A DNA stretch of 64,000 nt, taken from positions 70,075,429 through 70,139,428 of the forward strand of contig OU015497.1 of NCBI GenBank assembly GCA_907164885.2, written 5' to 3'. Source of the DNA: Dolomedes plantarius (taxonomy: Eukaryota; Arthropoda; Arachnida; Araneae; Dolomedidae). The notes under the pieces are model-generated. The model was not told where the DNA came from. It did no database searches and was given only the letters and a program-made list of their open reading frames with translations. Positions within the stretch are counted from its first letter, which is position 1. Every line of letters begins with the position of its first letter. Made by a program: the position numbers and the translations under genes. Shown one piece after another: positions 23,161-35,874 of the stretch.

Positions 23161-23630
23161 TGTTACGCCTTCTCCTATAACTTCCAGCCAATCAGGAAAA
23201 CCTGAATACTTTCATTTGCCTGCGTTAATCATTTATTTTCTCATTGGCTTCTTACTCCATACGGAACCGCCTCCATTACATCATCACTCGAACCCTCACG
23301 TCGTCTCACGTGATCTTCGTGGTCCTACTTGAGTTCCGCCTATCATAAATTCATTCACAAAGGATCTTTGTAGCTTAACGTCACTCCTGGTGCCAGCCAC
23401 CTCTATCTCGTCTTTTGATCCTCAGACCCCAACTTCACATATCCCTCACAAACCGCTCTTAATTGGACTAAGTCATAAAATCTCGCTCTACCCTGTAAAT
23501 TATGTTTACCGCGACGGCTTCCACTTCTTCTCATGACATGTAATGGTGCAAGCCTTCTATCATTTAAAAACCTCTCCCCTTATCTTATTTATAATTTTTT
23601 ATTTCTTCATTCGGAAGGCGCATCATTACA
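23161..23630 (-). repeat. possible solo LTR
   Basis: On the minus strand it starts TGTAATGATGCGCCTTC and ends GAAGGCGTAACA, so it has the TG...CA termini and short inverted ends of an LTR at a plausible 470 bp. GC content is above background. AATAAA lies near the start on that strand. I found no matching 4-6 bp target duplication and no second LTR or pol gene, so the call is tentative. Confidence 0.35.
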
Positions 23631-25762
23631 GTAGCGTCATAAATACTTTGTAGTGACCTGGATTTGAATTCAGATTTACGTCCCGAGACGCGAAGGGATG
23701 ACGTCGATTTCTGATTATATTCCTGATTTTCTTCATCATCACTTGAATAGACAAGAATCGTGCAAATGGACGTAAAAAAGTTTTTCTAGGAATCGGGATA
23801 GGAAAGGTATGAAAAAGGAAATGGCAATGTTTGAAATATTTATCGTTTATTAGCCTACTATCATGTGTTAGCATTTTAGGTATCTTTAACTTTATGCATG
23901 ATTGATAATGTAAAATTTGCGAAAGCAGTTACCAAATACCATTGGGATACAAAACACGCCATTTCGAATATCCGGAAACTTTCTAGATGTTATAAGACTA
24001 AATATTCTAATCCTACAAACTATTCTTAAGTTAATAGCGTTGCTCCAAATAGAAATTCTTAACTAACTTTGATTTGGTTAATATGACTTTTGCCGTTCTA
24101 CGACGAGGAAAATTTGTTAACACAGAGAAAATAACCATAAAAATACTCTTTCCCATCATGGAAATGTAATTTTAAGTTTTGTAAATGTGTCCAAGAAAAT
24201 TTTTCGTTTAAAATAGCAATGGAACTTTTTAAACATTTAGAGCTCATTTGCTTCGTTTATATTTTAAATAAGTTCAAAAGTTTTTAGAGTAAAATTTTGT
24301 CATTCCTTACAATTATATTCACTATTAAGGCTAAGGTTAATTTCTGAAATTTTAACAATTAATTTAAATCGATTTTTCAAAGTTATCAAAGCCATAATCC
24401 TCAAAAAAAATTGTATCCGAAATACTACAATTCATTAATTTTTATCTAAAAACAAATGTTTCCCCAAGAAACACAACCGATGCAATACTTATTGAAGTTT
24501 CTTTTGTAACAAAAGCGAGTAAAGAAAAAAACACAGTAGAACATAATAGGATTAATAAATGTCTGTAAACAATGAATAATATTTCTCTGTAATATGATGC
24601 ATAAATATTTTCCAAGTAAATAATATTTCACGCGCAATAAAATCTTAACACGTCTCTTCTAAAAGCCAAATAAAATCTCTTACTTCTCCACTTCAAAAAA
24701 TAAAATGCTGTTATAACTATATAAAAAGCTTTCTAAGGGATATTTAATTTTCATTTTTATGTTCTTAGATTTTTTTTGAATAGCATATATAAGCAAAAAA
24801 CAAAAAGAAGAGAAGACACTGTATATATTTTGGGTTAGTCTCAAGAAAGATTTGGGTGTTTATTCTGTTAACCCTTTCCATATTGTTTTGAGTGTTTTCA
24901 AAAGAGTTCCAGCTCTTGAAAGAGGACTGAATGTATCATGTTCAGTTTCTTTTTGTTGTGGTAATTAAGATCTCATTTTCCTTTTAACTCCTTTTAAAAT
25001 ATTGATATTATTTTTACGTTTGTAAGAACAGAAAGCTACGGGAGTGAAAACTTTCGTAATGTTTTTTTGTTTGAGTATAATTAAAGAGAAGCAGAACTAC
25101 AACCAGTGATAATATAATTAATAGGCAGCTTTTTTTTTATACATCAACCTTCTGCAATTGGCTGTATCAGATACCTTTAAAAATATTAATACTTTTTTTC
25201 TCGTTTGTCAACATAGTTCTACAAAACTGTGTCAAATCTAATAAATTAGTAGGATTTATTTTAATAGATCGTGATTGTTAACTTTGCTTTATCGAATAAC
25301 TTTACAATATTAATGCGTTTTATTCATTTGTAAAATATTATAACGGAACTCTAATTAATTATAGTTATAATACAAGTGGCCGTGTGAAAGTTCGAATGCG
25401 AATAAAATACGATAAATTTTATGGCGAGGTTGATGGTTTTGTAGTAGGATGAAAGAAGAACCGGTTAATTTGTAGTCATTGTTTATTTGTCAATAAAAAA
25501 GTATAGGTATAAAACTAATAGCGTAAGGATAATAGAAAACTTATCACAAAACACATTTGGAAACCACTATTGGAGGTGACGATAAAACAAAACAGGGAAC
25601 ATGAAATATGTACAAGTCAAACAACCTTTGTACACAATTTAAACGTGTTGTATGACACAAACTCATAGAAAATATGATATTTACATAATAAAACCTCTAT
25701 GTGCATACTCTTTGACCGGTGCCATATCGACGTATCCAGGGAATGAACTCAAGGGCCAAAAG
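23631..25762. other. AT-rich noncoding
   Basis: No gene or recognised repeat on either strand. An 82-codon minus frame at 23626-23874 has no recognisable content. Confidence 0.55.
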
Positions 25763-25912
25763 TGAATTTTTAACTCCAATTTTGAAGCAAACAATACAAT
25801 GTGTAATTCTAAATTACCAATTCGTCAGATGCGGAAACTTAATTTTTAAATGGTAATCGACTGTGGTTAAGTATGAAGGGAGATAAAGGAATCTTCAGAC
25901 AAAATTAACCTT
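25763..25912 (+). repeat. dispersed repeat flanking Helitron-like element, copy 1
   Basis: AATGTGTAATTCTAAAT, ATTCGTCA, GCGGA, GGTTAAGTATGAA and GGATCTTYAGA blocks recur in the same order at 27622-27762. Similarity is clear but degraded. Confidence 0.6.
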
Positions 25913-26428
25913 CTATAAAATAATATATGATTATGATGATGATGGTATGGGTTTTAAATTTAAAGGTTAGTGTTCGAGAGATAAAAAGTAAAAGTAAACA
26001 AATACGCAAACGCATGCTTGCCATCTAGCAGTAAATCAAATCTTTACATGTCTCGTGCACATTTTCCAATAGAGTTTACATAAGAAATTTGCCAATCAGC
26101 CAGGAACCAACTATTGCCCCAATTTCATTTTCTTTCTTCGACTTATGCATCTACATGGTAAGATCTTTATTTTAATTATCCTTTAATTATGAGACAAATA
26201 GAAGTTTTCCCTTGATAGCTTTATAGAATTTTGTCATATGAAATTCAATTGTGTACATGGAATTGAATAAATAAAATTAAACTATAGAAAGGCATACCAA
26301 AGAAAAATATTACTCATAAATGTTCTTAAGGTTGAAGAAAAATATTTAGTCCAAACGAATTGGTTTTGTTCGCAAATAAATAATGTACAACTACGCGGAT
26401 GTTATCAAGAGAGAAATTTATTAATTAA

Positions 26429-27503
26429 CTAGCTGAAGTACTCGGCGTTGCACGGGATTTTAAGAATGTATGTTAACGAAAATCAGTTTAAAAATTAACA
26501 CAGTATAAATAACATAGAAAAATACATGTGAATGTTATACACATCTCAGAATTTAGGAATTTCAGTCTTTTCATCATTGTAGCACTAAGATCTAAAAAGT
26601 AAAAGTGTCAAATTGTCTAATGTTTGATCACCAAAACTGAAAAAAAAAATGTTGTTACCAAAATCCATTAACAAACTAAACACAGTATAAATAACATATC
26701 ATAAAAAAGCTAAAAATAAAAAAAAATAATAAAATTAAAGCTCAAATAAAAAAGGGTCTTCATTAAAAAGCTGAATTCCAGGTTTAGCAGAATTCACCAC
26801 GGCCGGTATTCGAACCCGGGTGAAAATTCAGGAAGTACGCGATCTTCCGCATTGCCACGATGACACAGTATTACGAAGAGTAAAGTGAAAGATATTCGCA
26901 CTGTGATTATTGGAAAGTTTGTGTGGATTGTGTGAAAATACATCTAGAACAGTTTTAACTCAGAAATCAGTTAGCAGGATAGAAGCTTAGTCTTTAGCTC
27001 TTCAATAAACACAAAGATATAGGCGAGGGGATTGCAGTAGCAATTAAAAAAGATCTCGGGACACTTAGCGGGGTTGATCGAATTTTCCATCTCGTGCCGA
27101 GAGTGTCAATAAGCCTTTGGGTCTGATCTATTTTAGAGTATAAAATATGACTTGAAAGATTATTATTTTAATTTATTATTCTGGTTTAATATATGACTTG
27201 AAAGTTTTTGATTTTATTTATTTTTATCTTTTCGATCGCTGCTTGCCAGTTATTCCTTACGTGGCCGCCATATTCAAAGGAGTGATTCCACAAAATGTAA
27301 CAGCTTACATTTAGTGTCCGCACCCTTCAAAATTTGTTGGTTTTTATTAATAAAAATTAACGGTAATTATTTTCGATTCCGGAAGTTCTTAAAACCCTCG
27401 GCTGTTTTAACGACGCCTATATGGAAATTTCACGATCGTCACTCCTAAAATGTGGATTTCTATACAATTACAGACAGACAAACATTCATTTCTATATATT
27501 AGA
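26429..27503 (-). mobile_element. Helitron-like nonautonomous element A
   Basis: Read on the minus strand it starts TCTAATATATAGAAATG after an A and ends CGTGCAACGCCGAGTACTTC then AGCTAG before a T. A TC start, a short GC-rich hairpin shortly before a CTAG end, and insertion between A and T are Helitron hallmarks. There are no inverted ends and no target duplication. No Rep/helicase gene is inside. The centre carries a tRNA-like block. Element B at 38332-39700 is the same family in the opposite orientation. Confidence 0.65.
26780..26875 (-). repeat. tRNA-like (SINE-type) core inside element A
   Basis: On the minus strand, a box A-like TGGCAATGCGGAAG is followed about 35 bases later by a box B-like GGGTTCGAATACC and then GCTAAACCTG. 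It is not a folded tRNA gene. A matching block occurs in element B. Confidence 0.55.
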
Positions 27504-27621
27504 TTTACAGAATGAATAAAAGCAGACGATTTTAGAATTTAAAAGTTCAGTGTGCGATGAAAAGAAGGAAGTGCGAGCACACCATCTAGGGCAACAAAAA
27601 GGTTTATAATGTTTATACTTA

Positions 27622-27762
27622 GATTTTTAACCAAACAACATAATGTGTAATTCTAAATAAGAATTCGTCAAAAGCGGAGACAGAATCTTGGTTCCTAATT
27701 CATCGAATTGGGGTTAAGTATGAAAGGAGAAAAAGGGATCTTTAGAAAAAAAAACCTAAGTA
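27622..27762 (+). repeat. dispersed repeat flanking Helitron-like element, copy 2
   Basis: Partner of 25763-25912 in the same orientation. Confidence 0.6.
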
Positions 27763-27974
27763 TAACATATATGGTATTAGGCAGTATTGGTTTATACAAC
27801 AGCATGGTCCAATTTGTTCTATGAAAAGCTTTTTAAATATTAAATTGAATATTTATTCAATCGTCACAAAAATCTAGGATAAGTTTGAAACAAATGACTG
27901 TCAGATCGTACATTTTTATTGACAATAAATTAATCAAGAAAAAGGTCAGTTTATCGCATATTCTATAGCATAAC

Positions 27975-28040
27975 TGTTGACATAAGGGACACTTGTCACT
28001 GAAGACATTCGCACATAATCAGTGAGAGTCGCTGGTTGAT
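27975..28040 (+). repeat. dispersed repeat, copy 2
   Basis: Partner of 21121-21186, continuing into GATCCAATAGGTT. Confidence 0.45.
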
Positions 28041-28513
28041 CCAATAGGTTACCACCTGAATTTTGACTGCACAAATTCAAGGGCAACATCTGGTGGAATC
28101 ATACCCTCTCCCACCCTCTTCGACCTCATACGACTCTCTGGTCTACGGACTTAACGTGCTTATATTCGGCCAAGGCAAGACGATATTTGATGGCGTTGGT
28201 CAGAATTCGAAAGCCATTAAATAACTTCAGATTTCCCGCCCCCACCCCAGTTACAAGCCCACGAGCGAATACTGTACTACCTTGAACCCATCTGTAGCAT
28301 AGTAATTTTATTAAAGGTCTGAGAAGTTAGAACCAAGTCTTACAATGGTTCTACATCTCAGAGCCCCTTTGAATAAACACATATGCAATCCTCCGGAAGT
28401 GTCTTATACTGTATTTACCGTATCATTTTGTATCAATAAAGGGACGGTTCCAACGGTTAATGATCACCATTTATTTATCTATCTATCTATCTATCTACCT
28501 CTCTCTCTCTCTC

Positions 28514-28574
<61 letters not shown>

Positions 28575-29400
28575 TATATATATGTGTGTGGTTGGAAACA
28601 CCACTGAACTACTACTTCAACTTCCACTCCTCACTACTCCGGCGCGAAGGACTTCACGCGCAAACATTATTATGGACTTTGAAAAAACTCTAAGCGTATG
28701 TGTTGTTCCGCAAGCTCCCGATGTTTAGCTCTGTTAATACTTTTTTGTGTTTTCTTTATTTCATCCTAAGTGTTAGTCCTCTCATGTAAAGATCATTTCA
28801 TTAAATATTTAAAATAATTTAACGTTTAATTATTGCCTGTAATGGTTGGAGTTAGCACTCCATCCCTCACGAGGGCTCTTGCCGCTCTCGGACTGTATAA
28901 CCCACCCCTAGCATGCTGAACTAAAAAAACTAGTTTCTTTTGATGATTGCTGGATTACTGTTGTCTGTCATTTCGGCTTTGGATATCGAAATCGAAAGCG
29001 GAAATGATGTGCCACGGACTCTGATAATATTCTGACGTGATGATGAGAACCAAAACCAAAAGTGTAAGTACACTTTGATCATATTAAAAATTATTTGATG
29101 CGTAAGTTACGCTTGTTTAAGAAAATTTGATGATTAATGGAATTCTCAACTTATTGATGATATAAGAAAATTGAAGAATATTTCAACGTTCTTTTGATGA
29201 AGGAATTTAATTGATGCTAAATTCACTTTTGATGTGCTTGAGGTCGAATTTATCACTTCAGTTTTCTTGAAGAGAATTCTATTTCGATGATTTATTTCAT
29301 GATTTTATGAATATTTCGATATTTAATTTGAAGAATTTCATTTCCTTGAACAACCACAACAGAACATTTATTTCCTATATATTTTGAATGATTGCGAATT
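28041..29400. other. noncoding with a complex microsatellite
   Basis: No gene recognised. Two overlapping plus frames at 28345-28728 mostly translate the microsatellite and are not genes. From about 28930 onward the sequence is rich in repeated TTGATGA and TTGAAGAAT words. Confidence 0.5.
28470..28592. repeat. (TATC)n-(CT)n-(TA)n-(TG)n compound microsatellite
   Basis: About five TATC units, seven CT units, then a long TA tract and a short TG tract. Confidence 0.95.
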
Positions 29401-29407
29401 GATAGAG

Positions 29408-29555
29408 TTTTGAAGAATATTATATTATTATTTTGATGCATATGGTTAAGAACAAAATATATAATTTTGAATTGAATAAAGGTTTGAAGAATATTATATT
29501 ATTATTTTGATGCATATGTTGAGAACGAAATGTATTCTTTATTGAGAACTGTATA
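29408..29555. repeat. 75-bp tandem duplication
   Basis: TTTGAAGAATATTATATTAT followed by TATTTTGATGCATATG occurs at 29408 and again at 29483, then GAACRAAAT in both. Confidence 0.9.
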
Positions 29556-29659
29556 TTTTTATGTGAAGAAAATTTTGAAACCGAAATTCTAATGGTATTT
29601 TGATGTGGAATTTTATTATTTGTTCTTGATCTTAAACACAATTTTAGAGAGAGAATCAA

Positions 29660-31305
29660 GTTATTGATTTTGGTTTTGAATATTTGTATATTTGTGTAAT
29701 ATAATTGTTTGAATCTATATAATTATGGCTATTCTCAACGATTACCCCAATATTGCAAAATCGTTAAAAAATTGGTAGTACGAATCAAATAAAGGTTTTA
29801 CCATTTAATTTTGGTACAGATGGTGACAGGTAAAATCGCGCCAGATTACGTAAATTTACAGGTTTCAACAGCCATTGAGAGAAGCCCTTTGGAAGAAACG
29901 AAACAGAAAATACTTAAAGAGTTTTCACTTAAGGACTTGAATTCTGTTTGTAATCTACTTCATTTAGAATTTTCAACTGACCCAGATAAATGTGCGAATA
30001 CCATTCTTATGAGTCTTTGTGATTTTTCGTTATTAAAAGCATAATTTTCTGATCTTTCGGAATGCGAAGTAAATGAGGATCCACTTCCGGTTGAAAGTTC
30101 AACCCAGAACTAACAACGTTGTAGCGGAAAATATAACTCCCTCTCCTCCTACCACTTACGCAGAAGAATCTTCGAATAAGCAAAATACGCACATTTCCTT
30201 TGGTGAATCAGATTAAAGTTTATTGCCTTCAGGTGAAACTACGAGTCTCTCTTTCTATTTATTTAGTCTAAAAGACGTTGTTGATTAGTCAAACCTTTCT
30301 CGTCTCGTGATAATTACAGTGTTGAAAAATTTTATATCTGACGTTGAAGAAATTGTTTGTTTATATAAGATAAACAATCCAATTCTATAAGATAAACAAT
30401 CCAAAAAATAATTTGTTATGTTAAAAATCTTACATGTTTTCAAAGTAACTTGATTAGGATGAATTGCATGAAGATGTGTACCCATGAAAATTTAAAAAAT
30501 CACAGGCATAAATGCTTTAAATTGTATACAAACGAATGAGATGGTTAAAAAATATTGCAATTTTTAAATGTATTTTTCAGACAGAATATCGAAAATTTAA
30601 ATTATTTGCAGCTAAATACTTTCGTTTTTAAACATTATGTATTGCAAGAGTGGATAATTTGAGATTTTGTATCCCATAATTCTCTCAGTAGCTTCATGAA
30701 AGTGCATGCTCATAATTAATAATGAAACAGCGAAATGTGAATCCCAGGGGAAATTCTAATTAGGGCATTATAAGGAGACGGAGAAAATCGTCCATACTAT
30801 GTAATTACTATTCCAATCTACAATTCTGAGTCCTTACGCTTTATAGGATAATATTCCCTCGAAAAAAATTAATAAAGGTAAACATGATGTGTGAAATTTT
30901 AATATTCCCTCTAAAGTACTAGGTATTGCATAATCGGTTCTTAAAATCATGATTAACTTCAGGCATGCATAATTAAGTTATTAATAACACTGTATTATTT
31001 TCATAAAAGGGATAGTGAATTATCCTTTTATTATAACAACACTTCAAGCGTAAATAAGGAACTGCTGTTTCAGTGAGGGAAAACTCAGATTATTAAATTT
31101 TATTTAGAGTGGAGATAAATATTTTCAATTTCAACAGTGAATATCCGATAATATGGCTCTATATGCACGGGATAGCGAAATGTCTGGATTATGTGATGCC
31201 ACAGTATAACGAGATGAAGGGTGAGAGAAGATGTTTGAAAACAAAATAATTAAACTTTTCTTCTCGTCAGAGGTACTAAATGATAAAATTGTTTATCCAC
31301 TACTC
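29660..31305. other. noncoding, one unassigned 77-codon frame
   Basis: The plus frame 29811-30044 has normal-looking amino-acid composition (for example SPLEETKQKILKEFSLKDLN), but I recognise no family and it is followed by stops. The rest is AT-rich without features. Confidence 0.4.
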
Positions 31306-31307
31306 TA

Positions 31308-31893
31308 CAGGGTGTTTGAAAAATAATCCCCCCGATTTGAAATGAGTATATTATGAAAAATATTGAACATGGAAACTTAAAATTAATTTTACTTTACATG
31401 GCTAACCATAAAGAATTTTTATAAACCAAATTAAAGGTGCTAAATATGCTCACCTTTGGATGCCTGACATATTGCTATACGGTAGGCAAATTCGTCTCAA
31501 ACTTTTGCGAGCATGTCTACACACACTGCTTCCGTGGCTGTTATGCATACACAGTCAACCCGTGTCTTAGAATTGTTTATACCATCGCCTAATGCTCTAA
31601 GAGGTAGGAACTTCAATCTATCAGGGTTTTGTCAACGAAAATCACGCTGAACAGTTGTTACGGACTGACACTTCGCAGCGTAAACACAAAAATGATGTCT
31701 GTCGTGCAGTTGCCATCTTTACAAACACTGAAGTGGCGGGTGAAGGAGGAGAGCTATAGTGCTACTTGTCAGCAACTGCGTGAAACGGCAGATTACCCTC
31801 TTTCCGCCTATACTTTATTCGATGAAAAAGGGATTAAAAGATGAATAGTTAGGATTTTTAAAATTTGGATGATTCTATTTGAAACACCCTGTG
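31308..31893. mobile_element. mariner/Tc1-like MITE
   Basis: Left end CAGGGTGTTTGAAAAATAAT and right end, read inward, CACAGGGTGTTTCAAAT form short inverted repeats, flanked by TA (31306-31307, 31894-31895). The interior is about 580 bp; a 71-codon plus frame in it has no recognised domain. It is probably a deletion derivative of a mariner-like element. Confidence 0.65.
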
Positions 31894-31895
31894 TA

Positions 31896-33216
31896 ATACC
31901 AGTAGATAGCGCTAAGAGTTAGACAGGCAAATGTAAAATTGTTCATTTCTTCAGATATGAAATCAGGTCAAAGTACATCTAAAGATTTCTAAAAAGTCAA
32001 ACCTTGGCTTGATATCAGGCCACTGTGAGAATAGTTTCTTTAACATTGTATTAGAGAACCGTGATGTATAGATAATGTGTAATACTCTTCAAAAAATGGT
32101 ACCTCTGGGTATTTAAAGTTTTCGCTGAAAGAAGTCTCACGGCTTTAAATCAAAATTTTAACATTAAATTCACTATAATATCCGAAACGTAACACATTTT
32201 TGTAGTTGGTGGGGAAAAAAGAAGCGACAAAGTATCAAGTGAGCATGGAGCTTTTGAAACTTTACATCTAAATGAATTAACTTGAAGAAGCATCTTGGCA
32301 TAACACGATTGCATAACATTTATACCTTGGGTTAGCATTATATAAACGTAGGTTTAAAAAAAATGTGTAGATTTAAACAAAGAAGCTATTTGTTACATAT
32401 TTTTACTATTATAATTCATTAAGCAATTTGAAATATTTATTATGGGTCTCCTCCGAAGAGAAGATCCCTCAGAATGTGTCTCTCGGGAACGGTTCTTTTT
32501 CATGAGGGGCGGAAGTGTCCAATGCGACGGTCAACGGGAGAAGAGGAAATTGTCACCAAACATCCCACACTTTTCCCAAAATAACGACATTTGTCCCAAG
32601 GAATAGTTGAACAGGTGTTTCTTTCTGCCGATGGGTAATGGTTTACCGTAAGAAAAAACAGTGTTTACAAGATACAGGTGAGGAGGAATACGCAGTTGAA
32701 AATTGAAACGAAATTTTCATCATTATACCTAATGGAATATTAAGTGCCGTGATTTGCTGTACAATCTGAAATGTTAAAAAGCTGATTTGCTTAATCTATT
32801 TTCCTAGTTATGAACTTGCAAGCTAGCAAAACATCTTTCACGTTTCCATTTATTTTTTAAGAGGACAAAAATATGGCTAACAAAAGACAAGTTACGAGAA
32901 GATATAACAGAGGATAAAATTAGAGTTTGACGAAATTTTCCCTAGTTAAATTGTTGAAAATGGGAAATTTAATGAAGTTTTGAAAAAATTAGCTGCATGT
33001 GATTGTTCATTAGAAGGGATCATTAGTGTAGTCATCATAACACTTTAAAGGTCAGGACCGGCTTTAAGCCGACTGGACCTCTTAGATTAGGAAAATTAAA
33101 AATATGTCTAAAAGAAATTGCCTTAACAGATGTAACAATTATTAAGAATAACACCAACATTTGGGGTGCTCGGTCAAACTTTATTTTTCACCATGAGCGG
33201 GGGTTGTTAGTTCAAA
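31896..33216. other. AT-rich noncoding
   Basis: No gene or known repeat seen, apart from a slightly GC-richer patch near 32450-32650 without coding potential. Confidence 0.55.
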
Positions 33217-33218
33217 TA

Positions 33219-33609
33219 CACTGTGGCCCAAATTGAAAGCAACCTTCGATTAACGGGAGGAAAGACGTAAGTATTCATTGACAAATGGCCTACTTTGACA
33301 AAACAACAAAATATAATCATATCAAATTTATTGCAGTTAGAGATTTTTAGAATTTATTACCATATATTTTAATACCTAATATTTTAATACTGGAATTAAG
33401 TTCTTTAAAACGTACACTGTGGCCCAATTGAAAGCAACCTTCGATTCACGGGGATGAAGGACGGAATTATTCATTGACAAATGGCCTACTTATACAAACA
33501 ACAAAATATAATCGTATCAATTTATTGCAGTTAGAGATTTTTAGAATTTATTATCATATATTTTAATACCTAATATTTTAATACTGGAACTAAATTCTTA
33601 AAACGTACA
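33219..33609. repeat. tandemly duplicated end of a Tc1-like element
   Basis: A 196-bp unit beginning CACTGTGGCCCAAATTGAAA occurs twice, at 33219 and 33415, about 93 percent alike by eye. Each copy follows TA. The unit start resembles Tc1-type termini (compare CACTGCTGGCCACC at 5546), but no opposite end or transposase lies nearby. Confidence 0.8.
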
Positions 33610-34578
33610 TTTTTTAAAAATTTCTATCCTTGTTAACTTTCATCGTATTGTTGGACAGATTTTGTAATCATCTTTTTTAATAATCACAGCTCAAAAAGGC
33701 GTACGTTTATTTATTTTAATATACTGCGGAACATTTTCAAGATAAGATTTCAGAACTTATCCCTTTCCCCTCCCCCCCCAAAAAAAAAGAATAAATTACG
33801 TTTACTCCTTCCACGAAAAATTTCCTCGAAAATTTTGTTTATGAGGAACTTAATTAGCATTTTTGAACTTTAATGCATTAATCTTGATTATTTTGTTAAT
33901 ACATAAAATCAGTTTTAATAGGATTAAACCCCGTTATTCAGACACACTTCAAAATAATTATATAATTATCGGATTACCGCATAATAGGTTTGCATAGTAA
34001 ATTGATGTGACCATTATAAAGAATCTGTTACTAAGAGAAGCCACAATTAAAGTATCAGTTCGTCTATTGTTTTAAAATACCCGTGATATACAGTAAGTAA
34101 AAAGTTCCTGCATTTTTGTTAGAACTAAAAACTTATTATCCTAAATTGAGGGATTTAAAAGGAATTAAGAATTTATAAGCAATTTTCTCTTAAGTCCCAA
34201 AATTAAACCACTTTAGAAGATTAGTTTAATATTTGATAAAAAAAAAAACCACAGTCCTAACAAAGTGGCAATATATTGTTAAAAAGAAATTTCAAATTTT
34301 AATGACATGAAATGTTGATGTAGATCAAATTTTTTCTAATACGTTACGTATAGTTAACAGTGTCTTTTAATAACTGGAGTAACATAAAGGAATTGTGTAG
34401 TTGCATAACATGTGTGCAAGAAAATATTATGTAAACTACCAGAAATACAGGTGTGCGGGCTAAAGGTATACAAAGACATGACTTATTTTTACAGAACTAC
34501 CAATTAGAATTTGAGCAAAATATATATTTAAATAGAAAGATCTGCTCACCAAATTTTAATATCAATCATAGACTTAGA
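33610..34578. other. AT-rich noncoding
   Basis: No feature seen. Confidence 0.55.
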
Positions 34579-34764
34579 TTATACTAGTATCATAGATTTC
34601 GATGTGGGCACCTTTCTAGCACAACGAATGTCTAAATGGTAATCCAGTTCTCTCCAAGTGTTTCGTAGCACATCAGGAGTTATTACATGAATTGTTTGAA
34701 TTATACGCTTCTTCAACTCATCCACAGTTTCAATTTTGTGTTTATACATAACAGATTTAATCAA
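34579..34764 (-). pseudogene. mariner-like transposase, C-terminal scrap
   Basis: The minus frame contains ETVDELKKRIIQTIHVITPD and VLRNTWRELDYHLDIRCARK. This is the characteristic tail of a large group of arthropod mariner-related transposases, where a DELK-RI-AI--ITP--L-NTWRE--YRLD pattern follows the DDE domain. Only about 55 residues remain; the catalytic domain, the N-terminal DNA-binding domain and the element ends are not seen. The last residues (VPTSKS) diverge from the usual GAHVE ending. Confidence 0.7.
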
Positions 34765-35737
34765 TCTCCAAGCAAAAAATTCTAATAACGCCTGATAGAC
34801 ATTTCAAACCATATACAGCATTAGAAAGGAAAATAAACGATATTAATTTTAAATATAAATGTCCTCTAGTATTAACTCACAGATCATTGTTCAGTAATGC
34901 TGAGTAGAGCAAATCACTGCTTAGTAGAATACATAGCTCAGTTTTTAAGCAGAGGAAATTTAGTGAGTTCCATACTTGCTCAAACTAGAGTATATGGTAA
35001 GTACTGTCTTGTGTGACACAATAAAAACGACTGTTGTCAAACGCAGTTTCATAATTAGCGGATCTATTGACATACAGTCTAATATTTTATTTTGTAGTAC
35101 ATATCACAGTTCCTCAATAAATATCTTCTTACTATGCCATTAAATATTATCTTGAAACGTTTGAAATTGTTAATTCAATATTTGCTACCGCTGATATTCA
35201 TTTTACGAGAAATGTAGCTTGTCATGATTAATCCAATGGATTATAATATTTTGTTCTAACAGGTCTAATCAACCGTAAAGGTAACTTCTCACAAAAAAAT
35301 GGACGTATACATATACAGCTAGAAATGGCGATAGATTTTTATTCATCGTGTCTATTCCTACTGCCAAAGATAAAAACAATGGTCTAGAAGAGGCTACAGT
35401 CCTATGATAGTTAAATTACTGTTATGATAATCTTTTTCACCAAAAATATATGAATTTGAATATGTTGCAGTGGATTCGCTTTAAGATTTGAAAGTTAAAA
35501 ACAGCGTTCTCAAAACTGATAAAGATTCGAGAAAGTATGTATCTCATTTTTGCTCATTCGCATTCGTAGATTTATGTGTGATATTCCTCAGGTCAAGGCT
35601 CTCAAAAAGAAGGTGTAATATTAGTAATTTTGTTTTCTCTAAAATAAAACGTTTTTCATTATGAATATTTTTTAATGCAATTCATCAACATACTAATATT
35701 TTAAAATATCGGGAAGCGTAGCACAGTTGTAACTTAC
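34765..35737. other. AT-rich noncoding
   Basis: No feature seen. Confidence 0.55.
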
Positions 35738-35789
35738 CTATCGGAATACCCGTACTTTGCTACGGAGTACATTCAAATTAAATACAACT

Positions 35790-35794
35790 GTATA

Positions 35795-35870
<76 letters not shown>
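35790..35870. repeat. (TA)n microsatellite
   Basis: About 38 TA units with two breaks. It abuts the left end of the pogo element. Confidence 0.95.

Positions 35871-35872
<2 letters not shown>

Positions 35873-35874
<2 letters not shown>

Noticed and set aside
24869..24900. TTAACCCTTTCCATATTG as a possible piggyBac end
   Set aside because: No inverted partner next to a second TTAA nearby.
28345..28728. 127-codon frame rich in Ile-Tyr
   Set aside because: Mostly translation of a (TA)n microsatellite.
29811..30044. 77-codon frame with ordinary composition
   Set aside because: No family recognised and stops follow immediately. It could be a gag-like scrap, but I cannot support that.
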